Assembly: GCA_029891345.1 (NCBI GenBank) | Contig: CM056993.1 | Span: forward strand, 107,430,800-107,494,799 | Direction of reading: 5' to 3' | From: Dryococelus australis | Taxonomy: Eukaryota; Arthropoda; Insecta; Phasmatodea; Phasmatidae | DNA: 64,000 nucleotides | Shown here: piece after piece, positions 21,860 to 33,479 of the stretch | Numbering within the stretch: the first letter of the stretch is position 1 | Layout: the number at the start of each line of letters is the position of its first letter | Position numbers and translations under genes: made by a program | Notes under the pieces: model-generated | Told to the model about the DNA's origin: nothing | Seen by the model: the letters and a program-made list of their open reading frames with translations, nothing else | The model's database searches: none

Positions 21860-22935
21860 GCATGTTCATTCACTTTCTGTGAGATGCAGTTTGTTTAGAA
21901 ATTCGTCACATTCTCGCTTGAATGTTTCCGGATCAAGATCTGGTCACTCAACATTAGGGCCATAATCTTTGTCTGCCTCAGTTCTGTTGAACAACTTCTT
22001 TTTGCACTGACTGTTGGTTTTCTATTTTCTTGTTTGCGTTCTTCGTTTCCTTCTATGCTCCATGTTCTTACAAATGACGCCTGGACTCTTCTTGTACATA
22101 AATTTGTGTATTTTGTATAGTCGCATTCCGGTGTTGTGGCGAACAACTGCTCCAGAACATCTTCTTTTGTATGACCAGCCTGCAGAAAAGTTAACTTGTT
22201 TTCCGCCGACAAATTTTGCTACAGCTGCATTATAGTGCTCCACTCTGTTGCTGTTAACTTTGTGAATGAGACTTCTGTTCTGGTTACTCACATATATAAC
22301 GACATTTTGCACTTTTTGAAACAGGTCGCGCTTCTGAAGCGCTGGTACATAATTTTCACTTTTTCCGGATTTGCAAAAGTTATTTATCTCCTTGCACTGC
22401 TTGTGTTCGCCGAAAATATGACTGGCACTGTTGAGTATATCTTTCTGTAGTTCCTCTACCTTCGTGTAAAATGATGTATCTTCGTTTCTTCTGTAGTCAA
22501 TGGCTTTATTGAAGTATGTTATCCCCGATTTTTTTCTCATGAGGAGAGTGTTCTGAGTCTTGTCGCAGGTTGTTGCAATATCTTTCAGCTTATTACAAAA
22601 ATTTAGAAGTAGAGGGTTCGTGCATTAGATTTTTCCGAGTGTGGTGTTCTTGTATGGTCGTGCGTCAAGAATCTTCTTATAGACACTGTTGTCTCCATCA
22701 GCAATGAGTTTTGTGTACTTAAGACAGTACATGTCATGACTTTTACAAAACCCTTCTATCACAGCTGCTTCCATACTAGTCGAACTTTGTCCACGGCCCC
22801 AATTTTTGCAGCAATAGTGTTCACGTGGATCTTTCTTCTCTAAAATTGCTTTACGATATGTGTAGCAGTATTGGTTTTCGACTCCAATGTACAAAACTTT
22901 TTCAGTTCTGTAGACTACGATCGCTGCCTGTAAAC
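21860..22935 (-). pseudogene. Mutator-like (MULE-type) transposase relic
   Basis: Minus-strand frames joined in order resemble the arthropod Mutator-like transposase domain family. The first (22894-22625) has CCKNWGRGQSSTSME, EGFCKSHDMYCLKYTKL and IADGDNSVYKKI, where the D residues sit in the catalytic DDE region. After one in-frame stop (about 22626) the same frame continues to 22022 with NSASHIFGEHKQC and NSNRVEHYNAAVAKFVGGK, typical of the family's mid-region. A change of frame follows near 22030, after which DLDPETFKRECDEFLNKL can be read to about 21890. The N-terminal part is missing; the frame opens at about 22930 just after TGTTTACAG, which could be a 3' splice site or chance. At least two lesions make this non-functional. 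Family assignment is from remembered motifs. Confidence 0.75.
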
Positions 22936-22939
22936 AGTC

Positions 22940-25680
22940 ATAATGGTAACTTTAACAGTAAAAGTTTATGGTAATTTTGGAGGCTATTTACGTAACTTAC
23001 GCACTAATATTATAACACTTTATTTAAAAACTAATGGTGAAACATGTTATTTCTTCCTAAATGTGGTTACATAATTGAAATCTTTTACATTTGACTTTTG
23101 GTTTTCGTTAAAGTCATCGCCAGTACCTAGCACAAATGCAAAGACAAAGTTTCGAGAAATGAAAATCAATTTTCAAATGGTTAAGAAAACATAAATCTTC
23201 TAATATAAATAATTATTTTATGTTTATTTTTTGTATATTTAATAGTATTTTATTAAGTTCTTTAATATTACTAAAAATACTTGATTCCCAATTTCTCTTT
23301 TTAAATACAAAAGTAACAACTCAATTAGGCTTCTTTTATTATAATAGGTATCCTCAAACTTAATACTAAACAGCTAATTTATTGAAAAAGTAACTACAAT
23401 TTAAAATCAAAACTAACACATCATTTTCTCTACCATCAGTGAGTTTAAGCTCCTCTTTTTTTTAGAGTTCTATTTACTTTGGTCGTGGCTGCAAACAAAA
23501 TGAATCTCACTAATGTCACGGCCGAATTGACGTTTTCTTTCACCCGGAGCAGAAATAATGGTGATTTGTGGCCCCTCCCCCTTTTTTCCTGCATTTTCCC
23601 CTCGTAAACCCAGCAGAAATAAACGTACCTCGCATAATTAGTTTTGCCTCCGTGTCATTTTAATGTAAAATTTTAATTTGAAATTTGTGCAACCAGTAAT
23701 TACGCACTGTATTTATAACAATAATATGGTTTTCTACACTCATGAAAACACTACGATAAAATCACATGTATTTAATTTGCTTTTGAATATTTTTGTTTTA
23801 GTTTAAAAAATTTTCGGCCCATCTCACGATTCCTCTGCTCCAGCGGGTGGGGCATCCTGCGCCCCCTTTTCAAACCCAGATCCGGCCTTGGAAATTTATA
23901 ATTATTTTTAAGAACATGCATAAAAAATTCATGTGCATATGCAGTTTTCATTTCTTCCAAAGCTGTCACTTCCCAAGCATCACACACAATATTGTGATAT
24001 TTATGGAAAACCTCCTTACTACGGTGAATCCGATTGCAAACAAATCTTACAGAAAGAACAATTGTCTGAAATAAAACATATTATATATCTGTCAGCTGTG
24101 TGGGGTCAGTGGCTGGTACGGGGGTCAGTGAAAACATTTTTTTCCGCCACACACTTTATATAGGCTATCCAATATGCAAAAAAATCCAAAAAACTCTTAA
24201 AGGTTAAATTTTCAAATTCACAAATGGGATACAAACGCCGTTTATTCATTAAAACTTTTAATGTCTGGCATTTTTATATATTTTTTTTGTTGCGAACTGG
24301 TAATCAATCGTGCATGGCAAAGAAAAATAATGTATAGTGTTTTTTACCCTACACTGCATAGTTCTCGATAAATTGATCCATATTATTATCTATTGAATCG
24401 AATAATTTTGCCCATAACAATTCATTTCTCGAAAACGATGGCACGTAGTGTAAAAACGCAAGACATATTTTTGTTCACCGTGTACGGTAGAATACTAATC
24501 TGCAGAAAACAAACAGAAATATAGGACAACTACGTTATGCTTAAATGGGATTCCAATAAGTCCGTTTTCATGTTATGGATTCACACCCGAACCCAGATTT
24601 GTCATGGTTTTTATTTCGTCGTTTAAAATTGCAGTGTCACTAAACTTTGACATCTATCGTTTATTCTGGCAGTGTCACTACAGCCAGACTCCTCTGCTGC
24701 AACTGCACTTTCAAGGGTGGACACACCCCTTAGCAACTTAGCATATAAGTCGTGTATATTTTTTGACCTCTTTTTTTTTAAGAGGAATCACCTGCCGAAA
24801 ATTGTCGATAGAGTTCATTACCACATTATATACAGAGTGTTCCGAGAATAGACGTCCAAACAGAGGCAGCTGGCAGTAGGGTCGAAAACTAACAAGAATT
24901 ATATACGAATGTATGGTCCGATTCGCAAACGTTTAATATTTACGAGTTTTTAAAACATTTTTAAGCCGTATTCTACACTACACTAAGTATTTAAAAATAG
25001 TGACAAAGGAAATTGTCCCTGTAAAGTGAAATTGGAACACATGACAGATGATTAGTGTAGCCACATTTCCAAAGACCATTCATGTCATTGGGGGTTCAGC
25101 CGTGTGAAAAATAAATAGGTTTTAAGAAGTTATGCCTGGTCCAGAAAATAAGGCACTAGTTTACACGAGTTAAAAAAATAATAAAATACCACATAAACGA
25201 ATGCCTACCGCTGAAAGAAAACTACCCCATTGCATGACTAATTAATTAGTCAAAATAATAATTGGACATTAACAGACACCGATGCAGAAAAGTGAAAACA
25301 ATAAGTGACCCACAAGTTCCCCACAGAATGGACTTTGATCAATACTACATGTATAAGAAGGTTTCAGCTGTCAAACATATTATTAATAAATAATTGTAAA
25401 TGAAATAAGATAATGTGAAATACTTTAGTAAATATAATTTGATTAAAAATAATGTTTTCATGTTATGAATTGAAATAATTAGTCTCACATTTAATTGGTT
25501 AACGTCATTAAATTAAACTAAGTGCATTCAATTAATAAAATATTTTTTTTTTTTAGAAAAAGAAATTATAACATGGTTATTGAAAATAATAAATTCCATG
25601 TAATTATTTAGAAAAAGTAATAAATAATAGCAGACCTCTAAACTTAACTGAATAACTGAAAAGACACAGCATTATTACTT
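22940..25680. other. Unassigned AT-rich stretch
   Basis: About 2.7 kb without members of the families described. Short frames only. TACAGAGTGTTCCGAGAATA at 24832 is a motif type found at ends of some arthropod elements; no partner was found. It may include the remaining N-terminal part or flank of the MULE, which I could not read. Confidence 0.35.
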
Positions 25681-25685
25681 AACTT

Positions 25686-25850
25686 TGGTTCCCCTGTGGG
25701 GTCACTCCCGAATATTAGTATTAGAGAATCGTGCCGGACAATGCCGCTGGTTGGCGGGTTTTCTTAGGAGTCTCAAGTTTTCTCAACCTTTCCCATTCCA
25801 GTGCTGCTCGGATTAGCGTGCAATAAAATGCAAGAAAATAGGCTAAATTA
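25686..25850 (+). mobile_element. tRNA-derived SINE fragment
   Basis: GGGGTCACTC, AGAATCGTGCCGGACAATG, GCCGCTGGTTGGCGGGTTTT and CATTCCAGTGCTGCTC align with the SINE body. The tRNA-like head is gone or unrecognisable. Confidence 0.75.
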
Positions 25851-26183
25851 ATTTAAGAACATAATTACAAAACTTTTCACATATTTTCCTTCTCTATGAA
25901 ACCACAACGTCGACCGTCGTATGAAATTACCTCATCATAACTGGTAAGCACGAACATCTAATTTAATTGTATTTATAGCTTGTGAGAGTTTGTACCTCAG
26001 GTACATAAGTAATATAAGACACGGCATTGCCTATTATAGTTGAGATGAGAGTATTCGCAGTGACTCGAAAATGTATTACACGTGAAAAATAATCCGATTA
26101 AAATAAGGGCGTATAAAAAGATTACATATTAATGTCATTTCGATTCAAATATTTCATAAGCCAGTAACTGATAACATGATACG

Positions 26184-26430
26184 TGGCGGCGGTCCAACGA
26201 CTAGAACGTTTGCCTCCCACCAAGGCGATCTGGGCATGATCCTAGCGGGGTCACTCGGATTTTGGCATATGGGAATCGTACACGGACGATGCCGTTGGTC
26301 GACAGATTTTCTCGAGGATCCCCCATCCCCCCCCCCCACTCTTCATTCTAGGCGCCACTCCATATCCCTTTATCTGTTAATATCCGCCCTATCTCTACTC
26401 CACCATCCCTCAATTGTAAAAACTTTGAAA
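26184..26430 (+). mobile_element. tRNA-derived SINE
   Basis: GGCGGCGGTCCAACGACTAG, GCCTCCCACCAAGGCGAT, degenerate B box GGGCATGATCC, then CATATGGGAATCGTACACGG and CCGTTGGTCGACAGATTTTC. An 11-C run interrupts the tail. Overall aligned with 10730 and 57522. Confidence 0.82.
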
Positions 26431-26433
26431 TAG

Positions 26434-27086
26434 GGCCTATATATAAAATAAAAACGTTGCATATTACACACACAGTCTGACTATATTGCATAATCTGGAC
26501 AATACCATTTAATACTATGCTTATATGATGTAAGTTTAGTATGAAATTCATGGAACGTACCTTTTTTTCTGACAAAGTAGTCCTGTAGATATCTAAGCTT
26601 CCGTTTCTTCGGTTTGCAGCTCAATAGAAGACCACGTCCATTTCCTTTACGTGAGTGTCGCCAGCCCGTATTGGGCAACGTTTAAACTGCACAAACCACT
26701 ATTTCCATCAGATTTGCAAATAAACTAAAATTTCTGAAGGGAAAAAGACGCCACTGAGTGCCATTTCAAGATATCACCAGTCCCGAATGAAAACAGGTCA
26801 TTCCGGTGGTTCTCTCCCCTCCCCCGTCAACCAAACAGTATCCTTTCCCGACCATAATTTTCCTTTCGCCAGCGGTAAAAGGCCGGCGATGCTAATCCTT
26901 TGTCGTCAACAAAAGGGTACTTTAGTGCAACATCGTATCATCTACCTTTCTATCCTGTTACTTTCCACGGGTAGAATCGCGGGATTCTAGCTCACTCCCG
27001 CTCACTCTTCGCCTCATCGACAGCGAGGTCATTAGGGACGGAGCACGCTGCTCAGAGAAGAAGGAACAACCCAGGAATCGACCTTA
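26434..27086. other. Unassigned sequence
   Basis: Single-copy-looking DNA with short unrecognised frames. Confidence 0.35.
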
Positions 27087-27468
27087 TATTCTATTCGCGG
27101 TTTCTCCACACTTTTTGTATCAAACCTTCGAAAAACCACCCCATGTATGCCGTGTTTAGTTACTTTCTAAATATGCCACGCATCACAATTTTTTTTATAC
27201 CTCTGTTAAAATATAGTATCTTATTTTTCGTTAAATAGAAGCTTGAATAATATTTTATTTATAAATTATGTTTCATTTTTAATAAGTATGTATAAAAACA
27301 GTGAGGAAACATGTGTGTTGGTAACGGCTAGTATGAAATAGTTCTCATGGGAAATATTATTACAAGTGAGTGCGCACGAATTTGGTGCTTGCTCAAGGCG
27401 GAGGAATATCCTAGAAGTAGTACTTTAGCATAGCTTCAGAAAAGTGTAAAGTAACCGTGAATGGTTTA
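27087..27468 (+). mobile_element. Family F MITE
   Basis: TATTCTATTCGCGGTTTC to GTAACCGTGAATGGTTTA with TA at both sides. Shares AAAACCACCCCATGT-like, AATATTATTACAAGTGAGTGC and GGCGGAGGAATATCCTAGAA with other F copies. Confidence 0.88.
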
Positions 27469-27515
27469 TAGTAAGGAACCGTCCCAGCATTCGCCTGGAG
27501 TGATCTCGGGGAACC

Positions 27516-27833
27516 ATGAGCTTCATCAATTTATTCATGAGTCGGTCAAGTGAACCTGTGAAATCATTAGAAGTAAATATTTTATAAATCTGCTAATTTT
27601 TACACATTGGGGCGTTAAAGAAACAGACAGAGAAAGATCTAATTTATATGGTCACAAATGGTTACCTAACACTATTTATTCGACTTTAACGTACAGAAAT
27701 ACTTTCTATCCATCGTTATAAACTTCACCGGGTGCTTGTCACTTAGTGCGCCAGTTAAAAATATATGTAGGCAGGGACAGTGACATTTTTCTAAAGTTGA
27801 TTTCAAAAGTGCTCACTTTATCGTGAACAGACT
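27516..27833 (-). mobile_element. Family A MITE, truncated on the left
   Basis: Reverse-oriented. The first roughly 100 bp of the element, including one terminus, are missing: homology starts at GAGCTTCATCAATTTATTC and runs to GCTCACTTTATCGTGAACAG. Some 30 bp farther right begins the gypsy 5' remnant. Confidence 0.85.
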
Positions 27834-27865
27834 GTACCACTGAAAACGAAGGAAGGCCACAATGT

Positions 27866-27967
27866 TGCTTCAAGTCTGACTCGCGTATTAATTAGCAAAC
27901 TCGAGCAATTTTATGTGAGTACTCCTGTCCTACCAAATACTGTCCTGCCTGGACGATTTATTTTCCG
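27866..27967 (+). repeat. Remnant of the gypsy 5' LTR (direct repeat)
   Basis: TGCTTCAAGTCTGAC, AGCAAACTCGAGCAATT, GTGAGTACTCCTGTCCT and CTGTCCTGCCTGGAC match 30991-31092 at about nine bases in ten. The abrupt join to pol at about 27970 marks a deletion end. Confidence 0.78.
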
Positions 27968-27973
27968 GTTAGG

Positions 27974-29320
27974 TGCCATCCCTATAGTGTAGGTCCAGCT
28001 AAGAGGCAAGCTTTTAAAAACATGATAGACCACTTGCTTGATGAGGATGTTATTAGGCGGTCTACTAGTAACTATGCGAGTCCGGCATTTTTAGTAAACA
28101 AAAAAGAGTCTGGGAAATTTCGGTTAGTGATAGACTACCGAGGTATCAATAAAAAAATTGAACTAGATCCTTACCCATTACCTAAAGTAGACCATGTTTT
28201 TCAGTTATTAGGGAAGGCTAGGTATTTTACAGTGTTAGATCTGAATCAGGCCTTTCACCAAATTCTGTTGCACCAAGATGCACGAAAATTTCTTGCATTT
28301 GTTACTCCTTGGGGAGTTTTTGAATGGACCAGAGTCCTTGTTGGTGTTTCGTTTGGGGCCCAGGCACTTTCTCGTGCTTTAGAAACTACCTTGTTTCCAT
28401 ATAAAGCTGAATTTGTTTTCAACAATCTGGATGATATTGTCATTTACAGTGAGACTAAGGAGTTGCACAGGAAAAATGTCACGTTAGTCCTACAGAAGCT
28501 CTTGGAAGCGGGATTGACCGTGAATCCAGAGAAAATCAGCTGGTGTAGCCAGCATGTGAGGCTGTTGGGATTTATTCTGAGTGAAGGACAATTGTTGTTA
28601 GACTCTGATAGTATTAGCTGTGTTCTTTCCTTCCCCCGTACGAAGAACTTAAGTGGTGTAAGGCGGATTTTGGGCATGATAGGCTACTATCCAAGATTTA
28701 TTCCATCTCTTGCCGAATTAGCCAAACCCCTTAATATTTTGAAACATAAGGGCCAAGAGTTTTTGTAGGGAGATGAGCAAGAGGCGGCTTTGGTGAAAAT
28801 AAAAACTTGTTTGACCTCTCCACCAGTGTTAAGATTTTCTGATTTTGACCGTAAGTTTGTACTGCATGTAGATGCAAGCTCCCTGGCGTTAGGCGCCGTT
28901 TTATCACAAGAATATGAGGATGGTGTTTTTCCCATTGCTTATGCTAGTCGGCTATTAACATCCGCCGTAAGAAAGTACTCGGCTTATGAAAAGGAAGCTC
29001 TTGCTTGTATATTTAGGGTTGAGAAATTTTCCGATTATCTGGAGTGTACGCGTTTTAAGCTGTGTACAGACAACCAAGCCTTAACGTGACTTTGGAATTC
29101 TAAGAAACCTTTGGGTAAATTATGCCGTTGGATCGAACGCCTAAGTAATTTTTCATGTGATATAGTTCATGTAAAAGGAAAAGACAATTGCATAGAGGAC
29201 AGTTTGTCTAGAATGTTTGATCCTGACGAGTTTGTGTGTGATGGAGAAATTCAGAAGGAGGTAAATATTCTGAAGCAAGTTCCGGCGGCTTATTTGAAAA
29301 CTAAGGTTTGGCAGCAATAG
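27974..29320 (+). pseudogene. gypsy pol relic: reverse transcriptase and RNase H
   Basis: One reading frame spans this stretch. RT: entry region (RRSTSNYASPAFLVNKK), FRLVIDYRGINKK, FTVLDLNQAFHQI with a catalytic D, a diverged fingers-palm region GVSFGAQALSRAL, NNLDDIVIYS in place of the usual F/Y-x-D-D, and the thumb LLGFILSEG. RNase H: VLHVDASSLALGAVLSQE, YSAYEKEALAC and CTDNQAL carry the expected D, E, D. In-frame stops lie at 28766 (TAG), 29087 (TGA) and 29318 (TAG). Homology extends upstream of the first Met to 27974. Residues fit the Ty3/gypsy group; the exact clade is not determinable by eye. Confidence 0.9.
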
Positions 29321-30180
29321 GATGATGAATGTGCGGAGTTGTGGCATAAAATCCAGCTAGGTGAACTCACTGGTTTTATTGTGAAGAATGGTATTATTGG
29401 CAATGCTTCACGTAAGGGCGTTTTCAAGACCTATGTACCCAAGGCAGTAAGGCCAATGGTGTTTGATTATTTCCATAACTCTTATTTGGGTGCTCATCAG
29501 GGGCAAGAACGCACTTTGCAGCGTATTGAACAACATTTTTTGGACAGAAATGCAATCAAAAATTAGAGATTGGGTGAAACAGTGTGCTTTGTGCCAACAG
29601 GTAAAGACCCCTAATAGTAGAGCCCAAGGACAGTTAAGTAGTTTACCACCTAGCTTTGTCTGGGAAAGAGTCTATATGGATGTGTTTGGCCCTCTCTCTA
29701 GATCTAAGAAGGGTATGAATTATTTATTGGTTCTGGTTGATGGATTTTCAAAGTTTGTTTTGTTATTCCCCATGAGAGACCAGAAGGCTACAATTTTTTG
29801 CAAGATCTTGCAGGAACAAGTGTTTTGTTATTTTGTTTCACCCGCCCAAGTTTTTACTGATAAATGCGAGAAACTTTACTTCCACCGAGTTATCAAATCT
29901 AGCTTTTTCTTGGGGAGTTTTTTTGGTCCATACAACCCCTTATCACCCTCAAGCTAATATGGCAGAGTGGTATAATAGTACTATTAAGGCTGCACTTGTT
30001 ACCTTTCATCATAATGTTCACACAGATTGGGATAAAGAGATCCACGTCATAATGTTGGCCTTGAATTCTTGTGTAAATATTGGTACAGGGTTGACGCCGC
30101 AAGACATGTTCTTTGGTCGAAGATTATTGCATTCTCTTCTTAATGCCTGGGGCTTACATTTTGATGTAGATGTAGGGGAG
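29321..30180 (+). pseudogene. gypsy pol relic: integrase
   Basis: The HHCC zinc finger is visible: HNSYLGAH, then CALC about 40 residues later, but it straddles a frameshift in the T-run near 29535-29541. The catalytic core has MDVFGPL with the first D and VFTD with the second. A second frameshift follows immediately (about 29860), after which HPQANMAEWYN supplies the E of the D,D-35-E triad. The frame then runs to a TGA at 30181. Two frameshifts make this non-functional. Confidence 0.88.
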
Positions 30181-30490
30181 TGAAATGAATTCTGGGAGGA
30201 TGCTACCAAGCATCTCAAGGAATACTATCGCCATATGCGTAGGGCGTAGGACAAACAATATGGTCCTGTTTTACTACAAGGTTGGTGACTTAGTTCTTGT
30301 AGAGACTATCATTTATCTAGAAAGGTTGATTCCTTCTCAGCAAAATTAGGCATAAAGTACGATGGCCCACATTTCATTGTTAGTTTTCTTACCCCAATGT
30401 CAGTGTTGTTGCAGGACCCAGAAACGGAGTCTCTAATATTAAGATTTTTCATCAGCCATTGGAAAATCGGCTAGCCACTGCGCCCTGAAG
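30181..30490 (+). pseudogene. gypsy integrase C-terminal region, degraded
   Basis: Broken frames still show KLGIKYDGPHFIV and FISHWKIG, resembling the C-terminal region and final motif of gypsy integrases. Several stops. It leads directly into the purine tract before the 3' LTR. Confidence 0.7.
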
Positions 30491-31323
30491 AGGAGCACTG
30501 TTACCACTAGGGAAGGGTTCACACTATATGGTAATGTATTTTGGAAGTAAGGCACTGAAAATATTGGTATTTTCCTTCTGTAAGATGTTCGCTAAATAAA
30601 TAAATATATATATATAAATGTATATATATAATTTTTAATTAGCTCCAAAAGGAGTAAAGCTACAAGCAGTAGTTGTTTTTATGGATTAGTAGTCAAAGGA
30701 TATCCACCTCATATATTTTTTTACAGCGAAGAAACACAAGGGGACGAGATTATTAGTTTCGGAAGGTTAGTTTAGGCGGACATCTCATCTCTATTCCTTT
30801 TCTGTTTTCCGTACGCTTTTCCACACTGCCAGAGCAACTGGAGTTCAAGAGCAGAAGCTACAGGGAAGGGCCTGGCCTCTCCTTCTTCGTCATCGGCTGT
30901 TTTCTACTGTGAGCCTCATCCATCAGCTTCTCCGGGTTCGATGAAGAGACCCCTGCAGCTCTCTTCCATTGTGTGGGAGGATTGAAGCCCTGCTTCAAGT
31001 CTGACACACGTGTAAATTAGCAAACTCAAGCAATTGTATGTGAGTACTCCTGTCCTGCCAAAGACTGTCCTGCCTGAACAATTTATTTTTCGTCCCGTCA
31101 GCTGGTGAAATGTGTGATGCCTACAATTTTCTGGAGATTATGGGATTGGTGTGCCTACAGAACTGCATGACTTTAATGAACTTGGTTAGCAAGTCTGCTT
31201 GGTTATTTGCCACATCTATATTTGGTAGCCCAGATCAATAAGCTGTTATTTTGTTTGAAGAGGGGTTAATGTTTGAAGAGGCAATTCGTTTGCTGCAGAA
31301 AAAGGTACTTTATTTTTCGTGGA

Positions 31324-31339
31324 CCCCCCCCCCCCCCCC
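31324..31339 (+). repeat. 16-bp poly(C) tract
   Basis: Uninterrupted C run inside the candidate 3' LTR. Confidence 0.95.
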
Positions 31340-31539
31340 TGCCTCGGGGGTGTTGCACGTCAGAACTCTTCCAAGCGCTGAGCTATACAGAAGAGAGGCG
31401 CGCGGCGCTCATGACGCTGCCGAGCGCTGTCAGGTGGTTACTTCTAGCAATGAGTTCAGCCTCGCACTCTCTGGCACCTTCCATACGCCTCTCCGCTATT
31501 CCCGCCGCCTCCCTAAACTTCCCGAGCCACGTTTTAGCG

Positions 31540-31547
31540 TATAAATG
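31540..31547 (+). promoter_or_regulatory. Candidate TATA box in the gypsy LTR
   Basis: TATAAATG, preceded by a GC-rich block and followed at about 30 bp by candidate initiator sequence (GCAGTGTTC). Inferred from position within the LTR only. Confidence 0.4.
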
Positions 31548-32450
31548 TTCGTCCCTAGCCCGAGCAAGTGTGCAGTGTTCCTCATCGAGTTGCGCGGGCT
31601 GGCCGACGATAGATCATGTCTACACCACTTCGTACTTAGGGGCTTCACTATGCTAGACGCGTGTTCGCGTAATATGAGTATGCAAGTTAAGTATTGCAAT
31701 GAACGTAGTTGTTGTTATGCTGGGGATAAAGTGTCTCTTTTGGTTTTTTTTAAAGCGATTTTTGTGTATATGGATTATTGTACGGAATTGTTTCTTCACT
31801 GTTTTGACTGTGTGAATTTCTAATTAGGTATTTTATGGAAATGTTTGTAAGCGATGGATTCTTCCTTTTATTTTTTTTGTGTGTGCTGTAGGAATGGTCT
31901 TCTGGACTACGATTTACCAAAAGAATTTTAATGAAAAGATGTTTAGTGCATATTTTAAGGCGTGCCTTTATGGTAATGGTTACGTCTAATGAGGGCTTTT
32001 GTTCCTTCCTAATGGTATTCTTGAAATTAGTATTCCATGTACTTTTTAGTGAATCATGAGGCGTACTTTACTTTTAAAGTTGTGATGGTACTTGCTTTAC
32101 TCAGGGAGTCATTTTACCTTTTTTAATGTGATTTCACAAGTGTTTATTCAGGTTGGGTGATTTCTCAGGATATATTAATATTGTTGTTTTTCTGTTTGTT
32201 CCAGTACTTGTGTATTCTCTCCTTCCCCTAGTTCACCAATTGGTAGCAAGCAACATAAATTTACAGATTAAATTTATATTTTTCGAATCAAGTTTGCGAA
32301 GTTGTTCTTGGTGATAATGTATAGATGGGCTTTAATATATTTGTATCGATTGTGGAATTTTTGTGTCCATGCTTTCCTGAATTTTTTTAATGATGTACGT
32401 CCTTCTCCTTGCCGTCCTTTAGTTCTGCTACGCCCTAAAGGGGCGTAACA

Positions 32451-32787
32451 AGATGTTAACAGCGTAACACATCAAGGTCGCCGAGGCTGTAGATTTGTCT
32501 GTGCCAGTCTGTAAATGTTTCTGATGGAGACACAGTGCTCTGGTGAAGCTGCCACATTTTACTGGATCGTGGACAAGCACGCCACTGGCTCTGTTCATAC
32601 TTTCCCGAGAGTCTGACGATCTTTCCTCCTATTGGTCTTCCGGCGATCATCCAGGACCTGTCCGCCGTATATGAGTACCTTCGCGTGTCTATTGTTTCTA
32701 ACATAATCCGGCTATGAATTCCGTAACAGCCCAAATGGCGGGTAAGTCGGAACGAGCACCGTACATCCCGCTTCTCGCAAAGTCCAT
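32451..32787. other. Unassigned sequence
   Basis: Moderately GC-rich. A 92-codon minus-strand frame (32456-32734) is unrecognised. Confidence 0.35.
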
Positions 32788-32789
32788 TA

Positions 32790-33210
32790 AAGGCTGTTCA
32801 CGATAAAATGAGCACTTTTGATATCAACATTAGAAAAAATTCACTGCCCATGCCTGCATATACTTCAACTGGCGCACTGAGTGACATGCGTCCGGTAAAG
32901 TTGGTAACGATAGATGGAAAGTACTTCAATTTCTTAAAGTCGAACAAAAAGCGTTAGGTAACCATTTGTGATCATTTAAATCGTTTATTTCGATTTCTGG
33001 TTATTTATTGCATCAGTGTGTAAAAATTAGCATATTTATAACATGTTTACTTTTATAATAATTTTACAGTATCACTTGACTGACGCATGAATAAAGTGAT
33101 GAGACCCATGTAAATGTTAATATTACATAAGGTGGAATAATACACAACGTGCATATAAGTAGATCTTAAGCAGGGCTTTCAAAAGTGCTCATTTGACCGT
33201 GAACAGACTA
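32790..33210 (+). mobile_element. Family A MITE, full length
   Basis: TA (32788-32789), AAGGCTGTTCACGATAAAA ... ACCGTGAACAGACTA, TA (33211-33212). About 421 bp, well preserved. Confidence 0.93.
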
Positions 33211-33479
33211 TAGTTGTTCTTAAGGTGGTTGTGGGCGTATCGGCCAATCACTACCCCTCGCAAGTATCGTGCGTGTCATATCGCCTGCGCTAACCTGAAG
33301 ACTGTTTATTTACATGTGAATTACTTCGCTGAAATCAAAAATTGCAATAATACTACCAAAGCACGTCTTTCACGTTAATTAAATGAAAAAACGCTCTTAA
33401 AAAAGGTCACTACACAATTATTATTTATTTTAAGTGTAATATAAAAATTTTTTTATTCATTTCTGGATTTGTAGTTAAA

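Larger units (their letters stand above)
27866..32450 (+). mobile_element. Ty3/gypsy-like LTR retrotransposon, internally deleted and decayed
   Basis: A 5' remnant (27866-27967) is a near-identical direct repeat of 30991-31092, which lies inside the candidate 3' LTR. It is fused straight to pol, so most of the 5' LTR, the primer-binding site, gag and protease are deleted. pol runs from 27974 to about 30480 in the order RT, RNase H, integrase, the Ty3/gypsy order. A purine tract (AAGAGGAGCAC) precedes TGTTACC at 30499. No env-like frame is seen. The element cannot be active: it has multiple stops and frameshifts. Confidence 0.85.
30499..32450 (+). repeat. Candidate gypsy 3' LTR of about 1.95 kb
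   Basis: Starts TGTTAC after the purine tract and ends GTAACA (32445-32450), its inverted complement, as LTRs do. It includes the segment repeated at 27866. A TATAAATG box (31540-31547) follows a GC-rich stretch and could be the promoter. Contains a 16-C run (31324-31339) and a (TA)n stretch near 30605-30630. The right end rests on the short inverted match alone; another GTAACA at 32464 is possible, and no solo partner is available here to confirm length. Confidence 0.5.

Noticed and set aside
30499..32450. Region after gypsy pol as an env gene (endogenous retrovirus)
   Set aside because: No open frame of the needed length and no signal or transmembrane pattern; LTR features are present instead.
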